DNA from: Cryptomeria japonica
Lineage: Eukaryota > Streptophyta > Pinopsida > Cupressales > Cupressaceae
DNA length: 64,000 nucleotides
Direction of reading: 5' to 3'
NCBI RefSeq assembly: GCF_030272615.1
Contig: NC_081409.1
Coordinates: forward strand, 475,995,573-476,059,572
Shown: in pieces, positions 10,739 through 23,870 of the stretch
How positions within the stretch are numbered: position 1 is the stretch's first letter
Layout of the letters: each line of letters opens with the position of its first letter
The notes under the pieces: generated by a model
What the model was told of the DNA's origin: nothing
The model's database searches: none
What the model saw: the letters and a program-made list of their open reading frames with translations, nothing else
Translations under genes and position numbers: made by a program

Positions 10739-12417
10739 ATAAAAGTCAAAAATCTCTGCTGCCAATGCCGGTTTTCTCTTACAGTAGTGATGGAATGATC
10801 AGTGGGAAGTTTTGTGATAGTGCTGTTACAGAGATAGATATATATAAAGGATATGCACCATTTGATTTGTATGCCGGTTATGCTGATTATGTGGCTAAAA
10901 ATGATGAAGTTAATCATGCATCTCCCAAGGATAATAATAATGATAACAATGATGGTGATGACCATCGGTCTTTGCTTGCTGCTAATGTATTTGATGTTAA
11001 AGTAACAAATATTGAGGGATCACCAAGTGTTACTGATTATGCAAGTGAGGATGATAATGACACAATGTGTGAAAACAAAGAAGCTATTAATCAGCCCATG
11101 ATTTTGTCACAAAAGGATATGCAATATGATGTTTATCAAGATTTGATGAAGTCAGACAAAGTTGAAAGTGGAATTGTGATTGATATTAGTGGAACTCCCA
11201 ATACAGGTACATCAAGTGATAAATTTATTTTAGAATGGAGTGATGCTATTGATTATGAGGACACTGAGTTCGATTTTCAGCAATTTGAAGATGTACAAAT
11301 GAACAATGGAGATCAATTTTAGAATAAGAGTGATCTTGACACAAGTTATTCATTTTCTTATGATCAACAAATGAATGCCAATCATGCAGCTAAGGATACC
11401 TATGAGAATTCTTATTATTCATCTTGTGAAGATGATATAAGAGGAGACCAAGCTATATATCTCAGTCATGAATCTCAAAATGAAAGTATTTTTGAAGATA
11501 AGAACATATGTAAAAGTGCAGATGATGATTCATTTTCAGATTTAAATGAACCTACTTTTGAAGGTTTTCAAAGTTGGACATACTATGAAGAGGATGTGAA
11601 TGTTGATGGCATGATTGAACCGGATATGGAGTTCTTTGCCTTTGATATAAATGTTCACAGTGCTGACATCATTGATGAAAATGTTGAAGTTTCCCCTTGC
11701 ATTGAACAAATTTTTGATGCTAATGAAGTTCCAAACAGCAGTAGCATGTGCTGTGAAAAGTTATTTTATGATGAAGATAAGAGGCATGGGCTGTGTGACG
11801 ATTATTTCAGACCACAAATGGAAGTTTTTCAGGTGGATGTAAGTCTGAATGAGAAAGACTTAGCTGAGGATTTGCTTCATCTAGAAGTATGCATTCTTTT
11901 CCGTGATTTGGATATTGAGAATGCTGATGTATTGAGTTTGATAAACAAGGATAATATAAAGTGTGGTCAACATAGTGAAGTACCACATCTGGACCAAAAT
12001 GTTTATGTTCCTTGTTTGTATCAATCGGTTATTAATGTCCCTCATTATATGAATTTAAATAATAAGGCATGTGCTGATAAGAATTACAATGGTGAAAATG
12101 AATGTTTTATTTTTGAAATTCAGCATGACGATGCCCTTGCAAAGCGTAGAGTTGATTGGGATAGTGAAATGTATGACAACTTGTGGGAAAGCCTTTATAG
12201 CGATTTATCTCATGATTTAACTTTTGTTGAAGTAGTGTGTGGCTATAAAGTTCAAAATCAGGCAAATGGTGTGCACAACAGCTATTGTAGTAATGAGATG
12301 AAAGGGGTTGATTATAAGGATTATGCTCAGTTGTTGTTGAAAGGTGCCTCTGTTTGGATCATGACATCAGGTATGAGAATCAGAATTTTGACAGAGGTAA
12401 ATGTTGAGATTGTTTAG
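10570..12417 (+). pseudogene. Element B acidic ORF of unknown function (one in-frame stop)
   Basis: The frame is -1 relative to gag, opens at 10570 and runs to 12415 with a single TAG at 11320-11322. That gives about 615 codons. The composition is strikingly rich in Asp, Glu and Asn, for example YASEDDNDTMCENKE and DWDSEMYDNLWESLYSDL. I recognise no catalytic motif, zinc finger, signal peptide or membrane segment. It sits where protease and RT would be in an autonomous element. It may be a Gag extension made by frameshifting, or the worn remains of an extra ORF. The long open length after other damage suggests it was under selection while the element was active. Confidence 0.6.
10597..10603 (+). 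promoter_or_regulatory. Candidate -1 ribosomal frameshift heptamer in element B gag
   Basis: In the gag frame the codons are AGA AAT TTT, so the seven bases AAATTTT are in the canonical X XXY YYZ phase. Slipping back one base gives AAA TTT TCG and enters exactly the frame that stays open to the acidic ORF. That frame has a stop at 10567-10569 upstream of the heptamer, so it is reached only by shifting. I see no strong downstream stem-loop by eye. A one-base deletion in the T run would look the same. Confidence 0.4.
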
Positions 12418-12535
12418 GGAAGTTTATAATCAGTTGTAAGTATGTTTGTACATCTTGTACAATTGCTTTGCTTTAGTTGTGTGGTTTTCAATTAAGTACC
12501 CTATTGTTCGGGTAGATTAAGGAACCCTTTTTTTT

Positions 12536-12551
12536 GAGAAGAGAAGAGAAG
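12536..12551 (+). other. Element B polypurine tract candidate
   Basis: A pure purine run (GAGAAGAGAAGAGAAG) is followed directly by TGATCC. An LTR normally starts with TG right after the polypurine tract. If this is the true tract, the right LTR begins at 12552 and the left LTR has lost its first 88 bp. The shared repeat itself starts only at 12640. Confidence 0.5.
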
Positions 12552-12639
12552 TGATCCATTTTTGGGTTGTCTGCTCTACTATAGATTCTAAATTCTTGTG
12601 TTGACCTTGCAATCAACCATCCCCAGTTAGAGCCACTAT

Positions 12640-15600
12640 TGGGACTCATAAATTTGAGTCAATTTGAGAGGCCCATTTCAAAATTTAGCTTTGTACTTTC
12701 AAATGAATACTTAGTGAATCAACCAGAGTGGTTTAGTTTGAAAAGGGATAAAATAGGGCCAATTGATTATTAAGTGGTGAAGCCTTGGAATCTTATTGCA
12801 CACCTTTTATTTGGCCTATGAAGTGTTCTAAAACTTTCAGATCTTAGTTTGGATCAGTTTATCAAGTACCCATTTCAAGGGGTGAGCTGAAAGTCCATCA
12901 TAGGTGCAAATGCAGATTTTACCAAGTGGCCTACTTTGAGGCTTTGCATTTCATGAATAGTTGATCGTCATGTTGAAATTCAAAGTGCATTGAATTATAT
13001 GCATATAGGTGAGTCCACATGCCAAATTTCAAGTCCCTATGAATCCATTTGCTTAGTTTGGTAAGCCCAATCCATTTGCAATTTGTGCTGTTTGCATAAG
13101 TCCTTGTTTTAGCAGCTAGTCAGAGCCCTACTTTGCACATGTAAAAAAGGCCCAGTTGAGTGTTATGTCAAATTTTTTATTCCAGGGCATTTCTTGTATG
13201 AAAGATAAGCTATGTTTCCAGTTTGAAGTCATAGCCAATTGGTGCAAGAGCACCTAGTTGAGTAAAAACTCCCATTTTTGAGTATTTAATGTTTTTATGT
13301 TTGTAATGTCTTGTGTTAGGTTTTTAATGTTTTTTTAGGTTGTTTTGTGTCATGTTTAGTGGTTTTGATCTCTCTAGAGATCAAGTTTTGCCTTTTAGGC
13401 TTTGACTTGACAATTTTTGGCAAAAATGTGCAAAATTGCCAAAAAGGTCTTCTAATGCCTTCAAAAGAATCGAAACAAGTTTGTTAGGTGTTTTAAAGAA
13501 TTTCTAAGTTGTTTAGACAAGTTGAAAAGGTTAGATTGTCAAAAATGCCTCATTGAGCAAGGAAAGTTGTCATTTGGCTTGAAAAGTTGTCAAAGTTGTC
13601 ATTTTTGGGTTTTTCTTGCAAATATAGTTGGGAAAGCCTCCTGTCCATACTGGGCTTGATAAATACTTTTTAACACTATAAAAATACCTTCCTTTTCCTT
13701 GGAAAAGGTTGGAAAATGTAATGACAAAGATTTGCTAATGAGAAAAGAACAAAAATCTGGTTTTTACCTTCTTTTTCCTTTTGAATAACAGTTCGTACTG
13801 TAGCTGTGCAAATCCATACTGTACCTTCTTGGAAGTGGAAATGTTGATATTCTAAAGCTTCCCATGTATTTGTTTCATTGTTTTTTCATTTCCAAGGTGG
13901 TTATGTAAAATAGTTTCCTTTTTGTGTAGTTGTTGTCCTGACAAGGATTTTGGGGTTCTAAAATGCATCAACTTGGTTGATCCAGGTCTAGGATCCCTCC
14001 AAATGGATTTTACCAAGTTGATTTGTTTGTATATAGTGTAACTATATTTCATTTTGTGCCAGAGAAGTGTTTTGAAGATGCATTTGAGTGGGAACTAGGC
14101 AAGTTGGAGCAACTCGGCTAGTTCATGGTTAAAACTCAAAATTTGCACCCAAAAACAATGGGAATGAGCAAAAAGAGTGTGGCAGAGGTCTGGATGCGTG
14201 ACCAAGTTTTTTTGGCATAACCTTGAAGTGTTAGAATAAGATTGTTCCATTTAATCATTCTCATTTTGTAAACAAAATAGTGAGTTCACTGTTTTTGGGA
14301 ATTATACTTGTAAAATGCTCATGGAATGCTTTAGAGGCATAATCCAAGCCTTGTATTGAAGAAGGCAATGTAATAGGGAAGTTGATTAGTGTTTTGCAGA
14401 CCTCTGTAAGGTATTCTTCCTATTCATACTCTTCATTATGCAGGTCTAAAGAGATGGCAACAGTTGACTGGTAAAAGGCAACAAATTGACAGTGACAGTG
14501 GCAATTTACTATTTTCCCACTTGTTTGTCAAGTGTTTGGCAAAATGCCTGTATGGAAGAGGTAGGGGATACATGTTGTAGACATGTCAGTGATCTTATGA
14601 AGACCTAGACACTTGTAGTGATGCATAAGAAGGTAAACCCAGTGTTTACACTTCAAAACGCTCCAAAACCCTACTTTTAAGCCCAAATTTGTGGACAGTC
14701 CTCATATCGCAATGACAAAGGCCTAAACCATGAAAATGTGTTAGAAAATACCTCTAAACCATCACCCAAGTCAACTTTGTGGAAGGTTTTAACCATCATT
14801 AAGCAGAATGAGCAAAAATGTGCCAATTAGGCCTCCACGGGCTAGTAGCCTTTTTGGGTTGCATAACACACAAATGACAGTTTTGGTCAAAATGCTCAAA
14901 CCTGATTGTAAGGAGGAGTTGGGGGCTTGTGAAAACTTAGGAGAAAAATCATAAATAGTGAGACAAATGTCAAATGGGTCATTGGAAAGTGTGTAGCCCC
15001 TTTTGAGGTTTTGGACCCTTGGTTGCCTAGTTGAGTAAGCCAAAGCTATGGGCCTTAAACTAAAACTTTGAACATCAAAATTGGAATAAAAGCTTACTAC
15101 CCTTACTTGTCCACGCAAAAGACTCCTAAAGCACTCTAAAACAGAGGATTGAATGCCAAATATTAGAGATTGATGGTGTGTTGATGGGTGGAGTGAGCAA
15201 TTTGAGTTGATTTGAGCATGAGAGTGAACCTTCACCAAAAGGGGAGTGTTCTAGGAAAGTGATACATGAGATGCTTCATACTATAACCACAAGAAAGACT
15301 TTATAAACACATACAATAGATGCAAACAAGTTTTTGGGTAAAAAATTGAACCTCTTGAGCAAATTGGCCTTTTGAGTACTTTACTAGTAATCTCCCTATC
15401 ACCAATCCGTTTGATCAGTTTTCCAAGATGGTTTCTTGAGTCATTTTATTGAGTTTTCTGCACTTTCATTGTTGCATCTGTTAAAGTGGCTATTTTCATG
15501 AGCTCACCATTTGTACCTAGTCAACCTTTTGGTTGAACTAAATATTCCATGGTCTTCATTGTACCTCAAAGTATCTATGCCCTAGATTTGGGGATCTACG

Positions 15601-18522
15601 AAGATCATTTGATATTTTTAGTAAAGGCATTTTGTGGTCCTTGCACATTGATGTTATCAGGTTCATAGTGCTGACAGAGCCATTTGGTTATATTTGACCA
15701 TTAATATTTCTTCACCCAGGATTCATTTTGAGAAATGGTTTGGCAGAGTGAATGCCCATATATTTGACAGTACTCCTATCAGTTTGTGAAGTCCATAAAG
15801 GTTTTTTGACCAGTTTTAAAATTGCATCTTTGGGTTTAAATGTGAAAATGTGGCACAGTTGCCAGTGAGTTGCAAAACTTAGTTCAGTGACTAGAAAATT
15901 GTGCCGATCAACTCTAGAGGCATGTTCAAGGTGCCTGAGGCATTTTAAAGGTTAGTTGCATGAAAACAATTTTTTTTTTAGTTTTGGGGCCCGACTTGGC
16001 TCATGCCCTTGGAGCGTTGGTTTTATGGGGAAAATGGTCTTAATTCATGGCAATGTATATAAATACCAGCTCGAATGGACATTGGCAATTTGGTTTATTG
16101 AGATCTTGATGGACTGTAGTAGACTTGATCCTTGATCCCCGAGATGGAGTATGTGGCGTAAGTTTTAAAACTTCCAAACAAATGCAATTGGCATAGTGCC
16201 AAAATCCTCCCTACCGTGTGTCTCTGTCCTGTGGTGTTGAAAAGGCGTTTCAAACCTTTCAACCAAATGCAAATGAAATGGGAGTGTGGCATGGTGAACC
16301 AATGGGTAAAGCATTCTAAACCATTCAACAAATGCAAGTTGCTAGGTGTGAGCCAAATAGTCCCATCCCACGTGGCATGTTGAAAAGCCTTTGGAAACTA
16401 TCAGCGCGTGAAGCCCAACATTCTCTTGCGCAGTGGCTGGTATGTGTGTAGGTTTTAACTTCCAAATAGGTGTATTGCCAAAAATCCATCCTCTCCTATG
16501 TAGTGGTAATGAAGGGGAGGGAATTTAATAAACATAAACTAAATGCAAGTGGTATGTGGTATGGGTAAAGGTATTATAAGCTTCCAAAAAGTTGAAGATG
16601 GGAGGAATGTGGGAATTGAAAAGACCAAGAAACTTCCAACAACAAATGCAGTCCTCCCTCCTCTTGCGCAATGTTTTATGAGCTTTCAACTTTAATGCAA
16701 TTTGCAGAGGCATTAAAGCCATCATCTCATGCATTCAGAGGAAGGGCTCATAAATTGTCAAGTAGATAAATTGCCAGGCCTAAGCTATATATCCCACATT
16801 GGCTGTGCAAAGGAACATTTTGGTATTTAAATGCTAAGACACACATATCCATAGTGTCAAAGCTTTGAGGCTTTTGACACAAAGTGCAAGCTTGGCAACC
16901 GGTAGACCCCACATGCATGCACAAATCTTGAGGCACCCAGGTTTTGTAGTAAAAAGGAGAATTAACCAGCGAGAAAGTTGAGAAAGATCAGACGATCGTC
17001 GCTATACCGCAACGCGAAAAATGCTTGACGGTTAACCCTTGCAACTTGGCAACTAAATGGTGGGCTTGAAAGGTGAGCAACTCATGTGTTAAAGATCAAG
17101 CAAGTTTGAGGCAGATCAATGATTGTCACTATACCGCAACAAAAAGATGTGCGACGGTTAACCCCTATGACATGGCGACTGACGAGGTGGCAATCCAGCT
17201 CGTGGGTCCAAGTGGCAAGACTGGTAAGGTGGTGGTCTAGTGGTGGACAGGTGGCAGATGAGGTATCATCCTAGTGGACCAATGAGTGAATCACAGGGTG
17301 CCATGTGGCAGGGCACAAAGGGTAAAATGGACCAAAAATACAAATTAATTCATATAGTCCTGACTATTGTAAAAAATAAAATATTCAAATGATTGGTTAG
17401 CATGAGACACTAATTCGCCTAAGGGGTATTTTTTACCCAAATATGCAAGTATTTTATGTCATTGGAAAGCTCTCAAAATGAGAAATTTAGTTTTGCTATC
17501 AGTTTCAACTGATCTCAGATATTTTGAGAGCAGTTTCTATGGGCATGAAGCAAATATTTATTTTTCAGTTGGGGAAAGAGGACACTTGGCAAACGGTGAT
17601 GTAGATCTGATCTTTTCCCTCCTCTTTATATTCTCAATTCTTCTCTTTTGTAATGGTTCTATAATTTTTGGAAAAAGGCTCTAGAATTCTGTGTTTCCAG
17701 TTCTGAATTTCTTTTCCAAGTTTGTAATATTCTAGGGGTCTTTTCAGGGTATAGAGTTGTATTTTAGTAATTGTAGATTGTTTCATAGTTGTAGGTTTTA
17801 CTTGTGTAAGGCATGAGTATATTTCACATAAAATTGTCTCAAAATATGTACTTCTTTATTACAAATTAAATCCTCAAGGAGGCTGGAATTTGTCATCTCA
17901 AGGAGATTGTTATGATTGTTTGTAGGTATTCTTCAGTGAAGAGTTTAAATTTTGTAATCAATCATAAATAATGAAATATGTATCCAAGATCTGATGATTT
18001 TGTGAATGAGTTGAGTAATGCATTGGTATGAGGTATTGATGGATGAATATTTTATAATGAAAATAGATTTGCAGCTGAGATTTCCATTTTGCAGTTCTGT
18101 GTGTGACTCCATGTTCAATGAACAAGGCACTGGTCTTTGAAGAATTTGGGGATTTTTTAAAATCATATAAATTTAAAGAAATCTATTTCCCTTCATGTTT
18201 TGGGAGTTGTTTCCTATTCATTTCAAGCTCTTATTCATCCATTACTTGTATAGATCTAGCCAATCTGTAGTGTTTTCTAACTTGTTGAGCTTGTGGAATG
18301 ATATATCTGCTTATTGTTTGATGCTTCCATATGTCTATAATTGGTTGTATTTTATGCATCAAAGGATGTCCCCCCCTAGGTCTAGTAGAACCTGAAGTGC
18401 AGGAGGATCATTAGGGTCCTGTGTTTTGTTGTCCACGTCCTGAAGTATTTCATAGATTGAAATTGGCCATTTCATAGATCAATTGCAGGTGAACTTGGTT
18501 TACCCATTTTTGGTGAACAACA
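12640..18522 (+). repeat. Element B right (3') LTR, interrupted by a solo LTR
   Basis: It starts TGGGACTCATAAATTTGAG and ends GGTGAACAACA. Without the nested solo LTR and its target duplication it is 3716 bp, close to the left LTR's 3726 bp. The start could lie at 12552 (see the polypurine tract entry). It encodes nothing recognisable. Confidence 0.8.
13240..15401 (+). mobile_element. Solo LTR (2162 bp) inside element B's right LTR
   Basis: Comparison with the left LTR shows an insertion that starts TGGTGCAAGAGC and ends CTCCCTATCA, so it has TG...CA ends. It is flanked by perfect 5-bp duplications CCAAT at 13235-13239 and 15402-15406; the left LTR has one CCAAT at this point. A TATA-like TATAAAAAT lies at 13677. 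There is no retrotransposon coding sequence inside. This is what recombination between the two LTRs of one element leaves. Orientation is inferred from the TATA box only. Confidence 0.85.
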
Positions 18523-20279
18523 CGTCCACTAGTAAAAACTTGGCAAATAGGTGCCTTGGGCAAGTACCATGGTGAAAATTGGGGAATTGATGCCATGCGT
18601 AGAGATTTCACCCCTCTTTTCTTCAGTACTCTGCTTGATGCCCTATCCATATCTAATAACCTTCCCACCCCCATCATAGCTTGTGGATTATTTTGCATAC
18701 CCTGAGTGCAATGCTCTTCCTACATAATAAGCTAATATTATCCCTCATTGGGCATCTCCTCAACCTTAGTAGTGGGTTAGGATAATTGGCATCTCATAGT
18801 CGGAGGAACTATCTAAAATGTCCTGAAAAAATTATAAAAATCATAAAATTTCTTGAAAAAATTATAAAAATCGTGAAGTCCTGAAAAAATCTTAAAAATT
18901 GTAAATTGTCTTGAAAAATCCTAAACAATCATAAAATGTCTTGAAAAAATCTTAAAAATCATAAAATGTCCTAAAAAATCATAAAAATCGTAAAATGTCT
19001 TGATAAAATCCAAAAAATCATAAAATGCCTTAAAAAATCATACAAAAATCATAAATTGTCTTGAAAAACTGTAAAAAAATTATAACATTTTAAAACCCTA
19101 AAAATCACAAAACTTTTGATCAAAATCCACAAGATTTAATAAACATTGCGAAGACACAAACACTGCATATGAGCATGTAGCTTTGAACTTCAATGAAATC
19201 ATGACGTGATGAGATTACAATTAAGCAAACATAACAACACACTATTGACATATCCAATCAACATGATAACTGGACAAAAATTACTTTGGCGTCAAGCATA
19301 CTGTCTATTTGTTTGATTATGTCTTTTAATTGTTTTTTATTTTATTTTTGGTGACATGTCTTTAGCTTTTCAGGGATGTCTCTGAGTAGATATTTTATCT
19401 CCAAGATGTCTTTGACTAGAAAGGCAAGGATTGTGCATATTCACCTGTTTGCTACTTGTGGATTGTTCCTTAGTAAGATCATGACTCATCTTAGGACATG
19501 ATCATCTAAGATCATCAAGGGCATAATGGTCTGAAGTAAACTAAGGCATCCCTTTCCCCTTTGATGTGTTTTCTTTCACACAATTGGTATGTAACTTCGT
19601 CTAGGTCGGATCCATATCTAGATGAGCTTTATCTTTTCCTATAATAAGCCCGATGATGATATAAACACTTAAAAAAGCACAAGAATTCCCATCACCTTCA
19701 TATCCTCTCTTTCATCATTCTTCTTTCTCATCACTTTTATCCTTTGACCTTTCATCAGCCCCTTTCATCTCCCTTTTTCATCATTTCTTTCATCATCTTC
19801 TTCATTCTTCTTATTGCAGTGAGATCAATCAGATGCTTTATCCAACTAATGCATGTCACTAAATCTTTAATCGCTTTATCAAATCAACCAACTTTCTCCT
19901 TGGAATCTCATTGCCCCCATGTTCACTCAATCAATATCTCAAATTGTCTTGCGCTAGCATTGATCCTTATCATCTTAATTAGCTCAATCAACTTAATCAT
20001 CTTATCAGTCTATCTATACTAATCATTTCCATCAATTGTTCAGTTACACATCAACAACTATGCATTTCCATCAAATGTACATCTCAAATTAATCACTTGC
20101 GTAATATCAGTCATCCAATCTCCTTTTCATAATCTATTGAGAGATCAATCTCCATCAATCTGTTTGATCAATCTCTTGAGGGGGCATAACCGATCAATCA
20201 TCACCCTTACTAGGATTTATTTAAGGCATGTATCAGTTGATCATTTTCTTTGAAACAACACAATAGGCTCCATTGTCTT
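18523..20279 (+). other. Element A (or sibling) 3' tail, right of element B
   Basis: Non-coding DNA that starts with AAACTTGGCAAATAGGTGCC, a phrase like that in the left tail near 5170. It includes the 30-bp tandem repeats at 18817-19105 and runs to a polypurine tract. It has the character of the long 3' untranslated region found in Tat elements. The short open frames in it look random. Confidence 0.5.
18817..19105 (+). repeat. Tandem array, about 30-bp unit, about 9-10 degenerate copies
   Basis: Units start with GTCCTGAA or GTCTTGAA and continue with AAATCNTAAAAATCATAAAAT-like sequence, 29-31 bp each. The same unit recurs in reverse orientation at about 58205-58410 in element E, which is itself on the minus strand. 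The array is therefore in the sense orientation of both elements. Confidence 0.8.
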
Positions 20280-20293
20280 AAAGAGGGGCAAAA
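20280..20293 (+). other. Polypurine tract of element A
   Basis: AAAGAGGGGCAAAA lies immediately before TGTAGACACAT. This is the classic arrangement of polypurine tract and 3' LTR start in plant Ty3/gypsy elements. Confidence 0.7.
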
Positions 20294-20960
20294 TGTAGAC
20301 ACATAAAATTTTCCATGAAATTGTCCTCACATTCAATCTTAAATTTTTTAATCGTCAAGTGGATTTTTATCACATAATATTTTTATTATCCATAATATTG
20401 TATCATTATTCCATTATTTTCATTATCCATTATTCATATTATTCACTATATTTTAATATATTCATTCTGCATTATATTATTAATATTCATATCATTAATT
20501 CATTAAATCCATTACATAAATATAAATTCCATTTAAATATATATATATATATATATATAAATATAAATTCCATTATTATCATTTATCCATTCCATTTAGT
20601 TAAAATAAATCAAATTTAATAAGCACTCCTTACCACTTACCATTTCCCATTACCACATGTCTTCTCTCCTTACCACTCATTCTTCCTATACCATTAATCT
20701 CTTATTATCCCATATTCATCCTGATGCATGATTTCTCCTTGAGGACAACTATTTAAACCCAACCCCTCTCTCTTTCAATCATCTAGAATTTGAGTTCACT
20801 TTTGCACTCTTGCATTCTTATCTCACACTTTTTCTTTCTCTAGCTTTTATAACTTATATCTCTCAAATCTCTATTTCCTCATAGCATTTCGTGCATGTGC
20901 TTCTAAGAACAATATTATTGAAATACAAAATCTTGAGGAATATGAGTGCAACGAAGTAGT
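20294..20960 (+). repeat. Element A 3' LTR (end not determined)
   Basis: It begins TGTAGACACATAAAATT right after the polypurine tract. A TATA-like TATTTAAAC at 20750-20758 is followed by a CT-rich stretch, as in LTR promoters. I cannot fix the 3' end because the matching 5' LTR is outside the window; 20960 is only a working limit. Confidence 0.55.
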
Positions 20961-21035
20961 TTTTTTTTATAGCATGCATGTGTGTTTTAGTTTGGATAGT
21001 TTTTTTTATAGCATGCATGTGTGTTTTAGTTTGGA
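20958..21035 (+). repeat. Two-copy direct repeat of about 39 bp
   Basis: Two adjacent copies each contain TATAGCATGCATGTGTGTT followed by TTAGTTTGGAT. It looks like a simple local duplication close to the presumed LTR end. Confidence 0.75.
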
Positions 21036-21949
<914 letters not shown>

Positions 21950-22134
21950 AGGTGGGATGCATAGAGGGGGGAGAGATTGAGTGATAAATAGAGATATGGT
22001 GGGAGTGATAAAGGGGGTGAGAAAGAGAGGGATAGAGATAGAGTATGTGGTATAGGTAGTTTGGGAGAGAAAAAGGGAGGGAGGTAGAGAATATATATAT
22101 GATTAATGAAAGAATTTACCCAAGAAAAAGAGAT

Positions 22135-23870
22135 AGAGTTTTAGGTAGTCTCTAAAGGGACTTAAGAGCAAAAAAATTAAAAAATGTTACTAGTTTTTAC
22201 AAATGAGAAGCATGGACATGTCAAGGTAGGTAGTTAAATGCCAAGGAAGACCTCTTTCTTGTTTTTCAAGTCACCTGATCATTCTAGACTGCAATATCTA
22301 AAGTAGTCACTAAAGGGTTCTAAGAGGAAAAAACACAAAAAAATATAAATTTGTTAATGTTTTTGGGAAATGGACAACATGAACACATTAAGGTAGGTAG
22401 GTAAATGATAGGGAATGACTCCTTTTTACTACCCAAGTCACCCAATCATTTTGGAGTATACTATCTTGGGTAGTCTCTAAAGGGCTCTAAGAGCAAAAAA
22501 TACAAACTTTTAAAATTGTTAATGGTTTTGACAAATGGGTAGAGTGAACACGTCAAGGTAGTTAGATAAATAGTTGGTAATGCATATTTTTGTTGCCTAT
22601 GTGGCCCAATAATTCCACAATGCACTATTAGGGGTAGTCTGTAAAGATTATTGAGAGAAAAAAACTGCCAAACTATAAAAAATTCATTCTGGGAGCATGT
22701 GGCATGTAGGAATGTTTCATTTTGGTCAATTCAACATCATTTGAGAATTCCAACATCAAATGCATTCTTGTAGAAATTGGTAATGGAAAGCAATCTAAAA
22801 ATGTAAATAAGCATATATTTTATTTTACAGGCATGTAAATTCTATGGAAGGTCTCCTTTTGTTTCCCGATTCCCTCAATCATTTAGGATTGCACCAAGTT
22901 GAGGTAGTCTCTACAGAGCTCTAAAAGCAAAAAAAGCTAAAAATGTAAAATAGTTAATTGTTTTGAAAATTGGGTAGCATGAACACATCAATGTAGGTAG
23001 GTAAATGTTAGGGAAGAACTCTTTTAGTTTGCCAAGTAACATGATCATTCTACAGTGCACTATCCATTGTAGTATTTGAAGGGCCCTAAGAGGAAATATA
23101 CAAAAAATGTAAAAATGTGAATGATTTTAACAAATCAGCAACGTGAGCATATCAAGGTAGGTAGGTAAATGCTAGTGATTTCCTCTTTGTATCGACCAAT
23201 TTACTTGATCATTCCAGAGTCCAATATCCAGGGTAGTCTCTAAAGAGTTATAATAGAAAAAAATGGTAAACTATCATGAAGTTGTTCTAGGAGATCCTAA
23301 CATATATGAATGTTTTTTTTGGGCCTACTAGTCGATATGGAAGCCCTTCCATCTAATTGATTCTAGGATCTTGTGGCATGTAGGAATTTTTTATCTATAC
23401 CTTCTAGTGGATATAGAATCCCTTCAATCTAACCTCTCTCAATTTTGGTCAATACAACACCATTTGAACATTCCAACATCAAATGTGTTCTTGAAAAAAA
23501 AAATAGTGTAAAGCAATAAAAAAATGGAAAGAAGCATTTATTCATGCATTCTATAGGAAACCAACTATACCAACACATCAAGGTGGGAAAACAAATACTA
23601 GGGAATCCCTTTGTTCATTGAGGGTGTCCTTTATTTATTTTGGAGTGCACTATTTGGGGTAGTCACTAAAGATCCCTCAGAGGAAAAATGTGCCAAAGTA
23701 TGACAAAGTATCTCTCAAACTTTGTGGCATGTAGGATTGTTTTGTATTCTTCTGTATTTGATATTGCATACCTCAAAAGTAACCTCTCAATTTTGGTCAA
23801 CTCAACATCATTTGACCATAATAGCATCAAATGCATTCTTACAAAACATTAACTTGTACTCTCATGATGA
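22135..23870 (+). repeat. Tandem array with about 164-bp monomer and intercalated segments
   Basis: The marker GTAGTCTCTAAAGGGCTCTAAGAG and its variants occur at about 22145, 22303, 22470, 22634, 22904, 23069, 23233 and 23659. Spacings are 158, 167, 164, 270, 165, 164 and 426 bp. The larger gaps hold a second unit containing TTGTGGCATGTAGGA and CTCAATTTTGGTCAA, seen near 22690, 23360 and 23725. Each monomer also carries ACATCAAGGTAGGTAGGTAAA. The array is old, with scattered substitutions, and codes for nothing evident. Confidence 0.75.

Larger units (their letters stand above)
5248..18522 (+). mobile_element. Element B: non-autonomous Ty3/gypsy-like LTR retrotransposon with about 3.7-kb LTRs, gag and an acidic ORF but no pol
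   Basis: Two long direct repeats (5248-8973 and 12640-18522) flank 3.7 kb of internal DNA. Just right of the left repeat lies a primer-binding-site-like run, TGGCATCTCTGCTAGGGACC. The internal region encodes a retrotransposon gag on the plus strand and then a long acidic frame. No protease, reverse transcriptase or integrase motif is visible. The right LTR contains a later 2162-bp solo LTR. In the first 250 or so aligned LTR bases I count about 17 differences, mostly transitions, so the insertion is old. I see no matching target duplication (CCTAT on the left, CGTCC on the right). Confidence 0.8.

Noticed and set aside
14789-15238. 149-codon minus-strand frame
   Set aside because: It lies in a solo LTR, shows no known motif, and has random-looking composition.
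5239-18530. Element B read on the minus strand, because a primer-site-like GGCTCTAACTGGGG occurs just left of the right LTR on that strand
   Set aside because: Gag is clearly encoded on the plus strand, and the site at 8978 is the better match to known primer sites.
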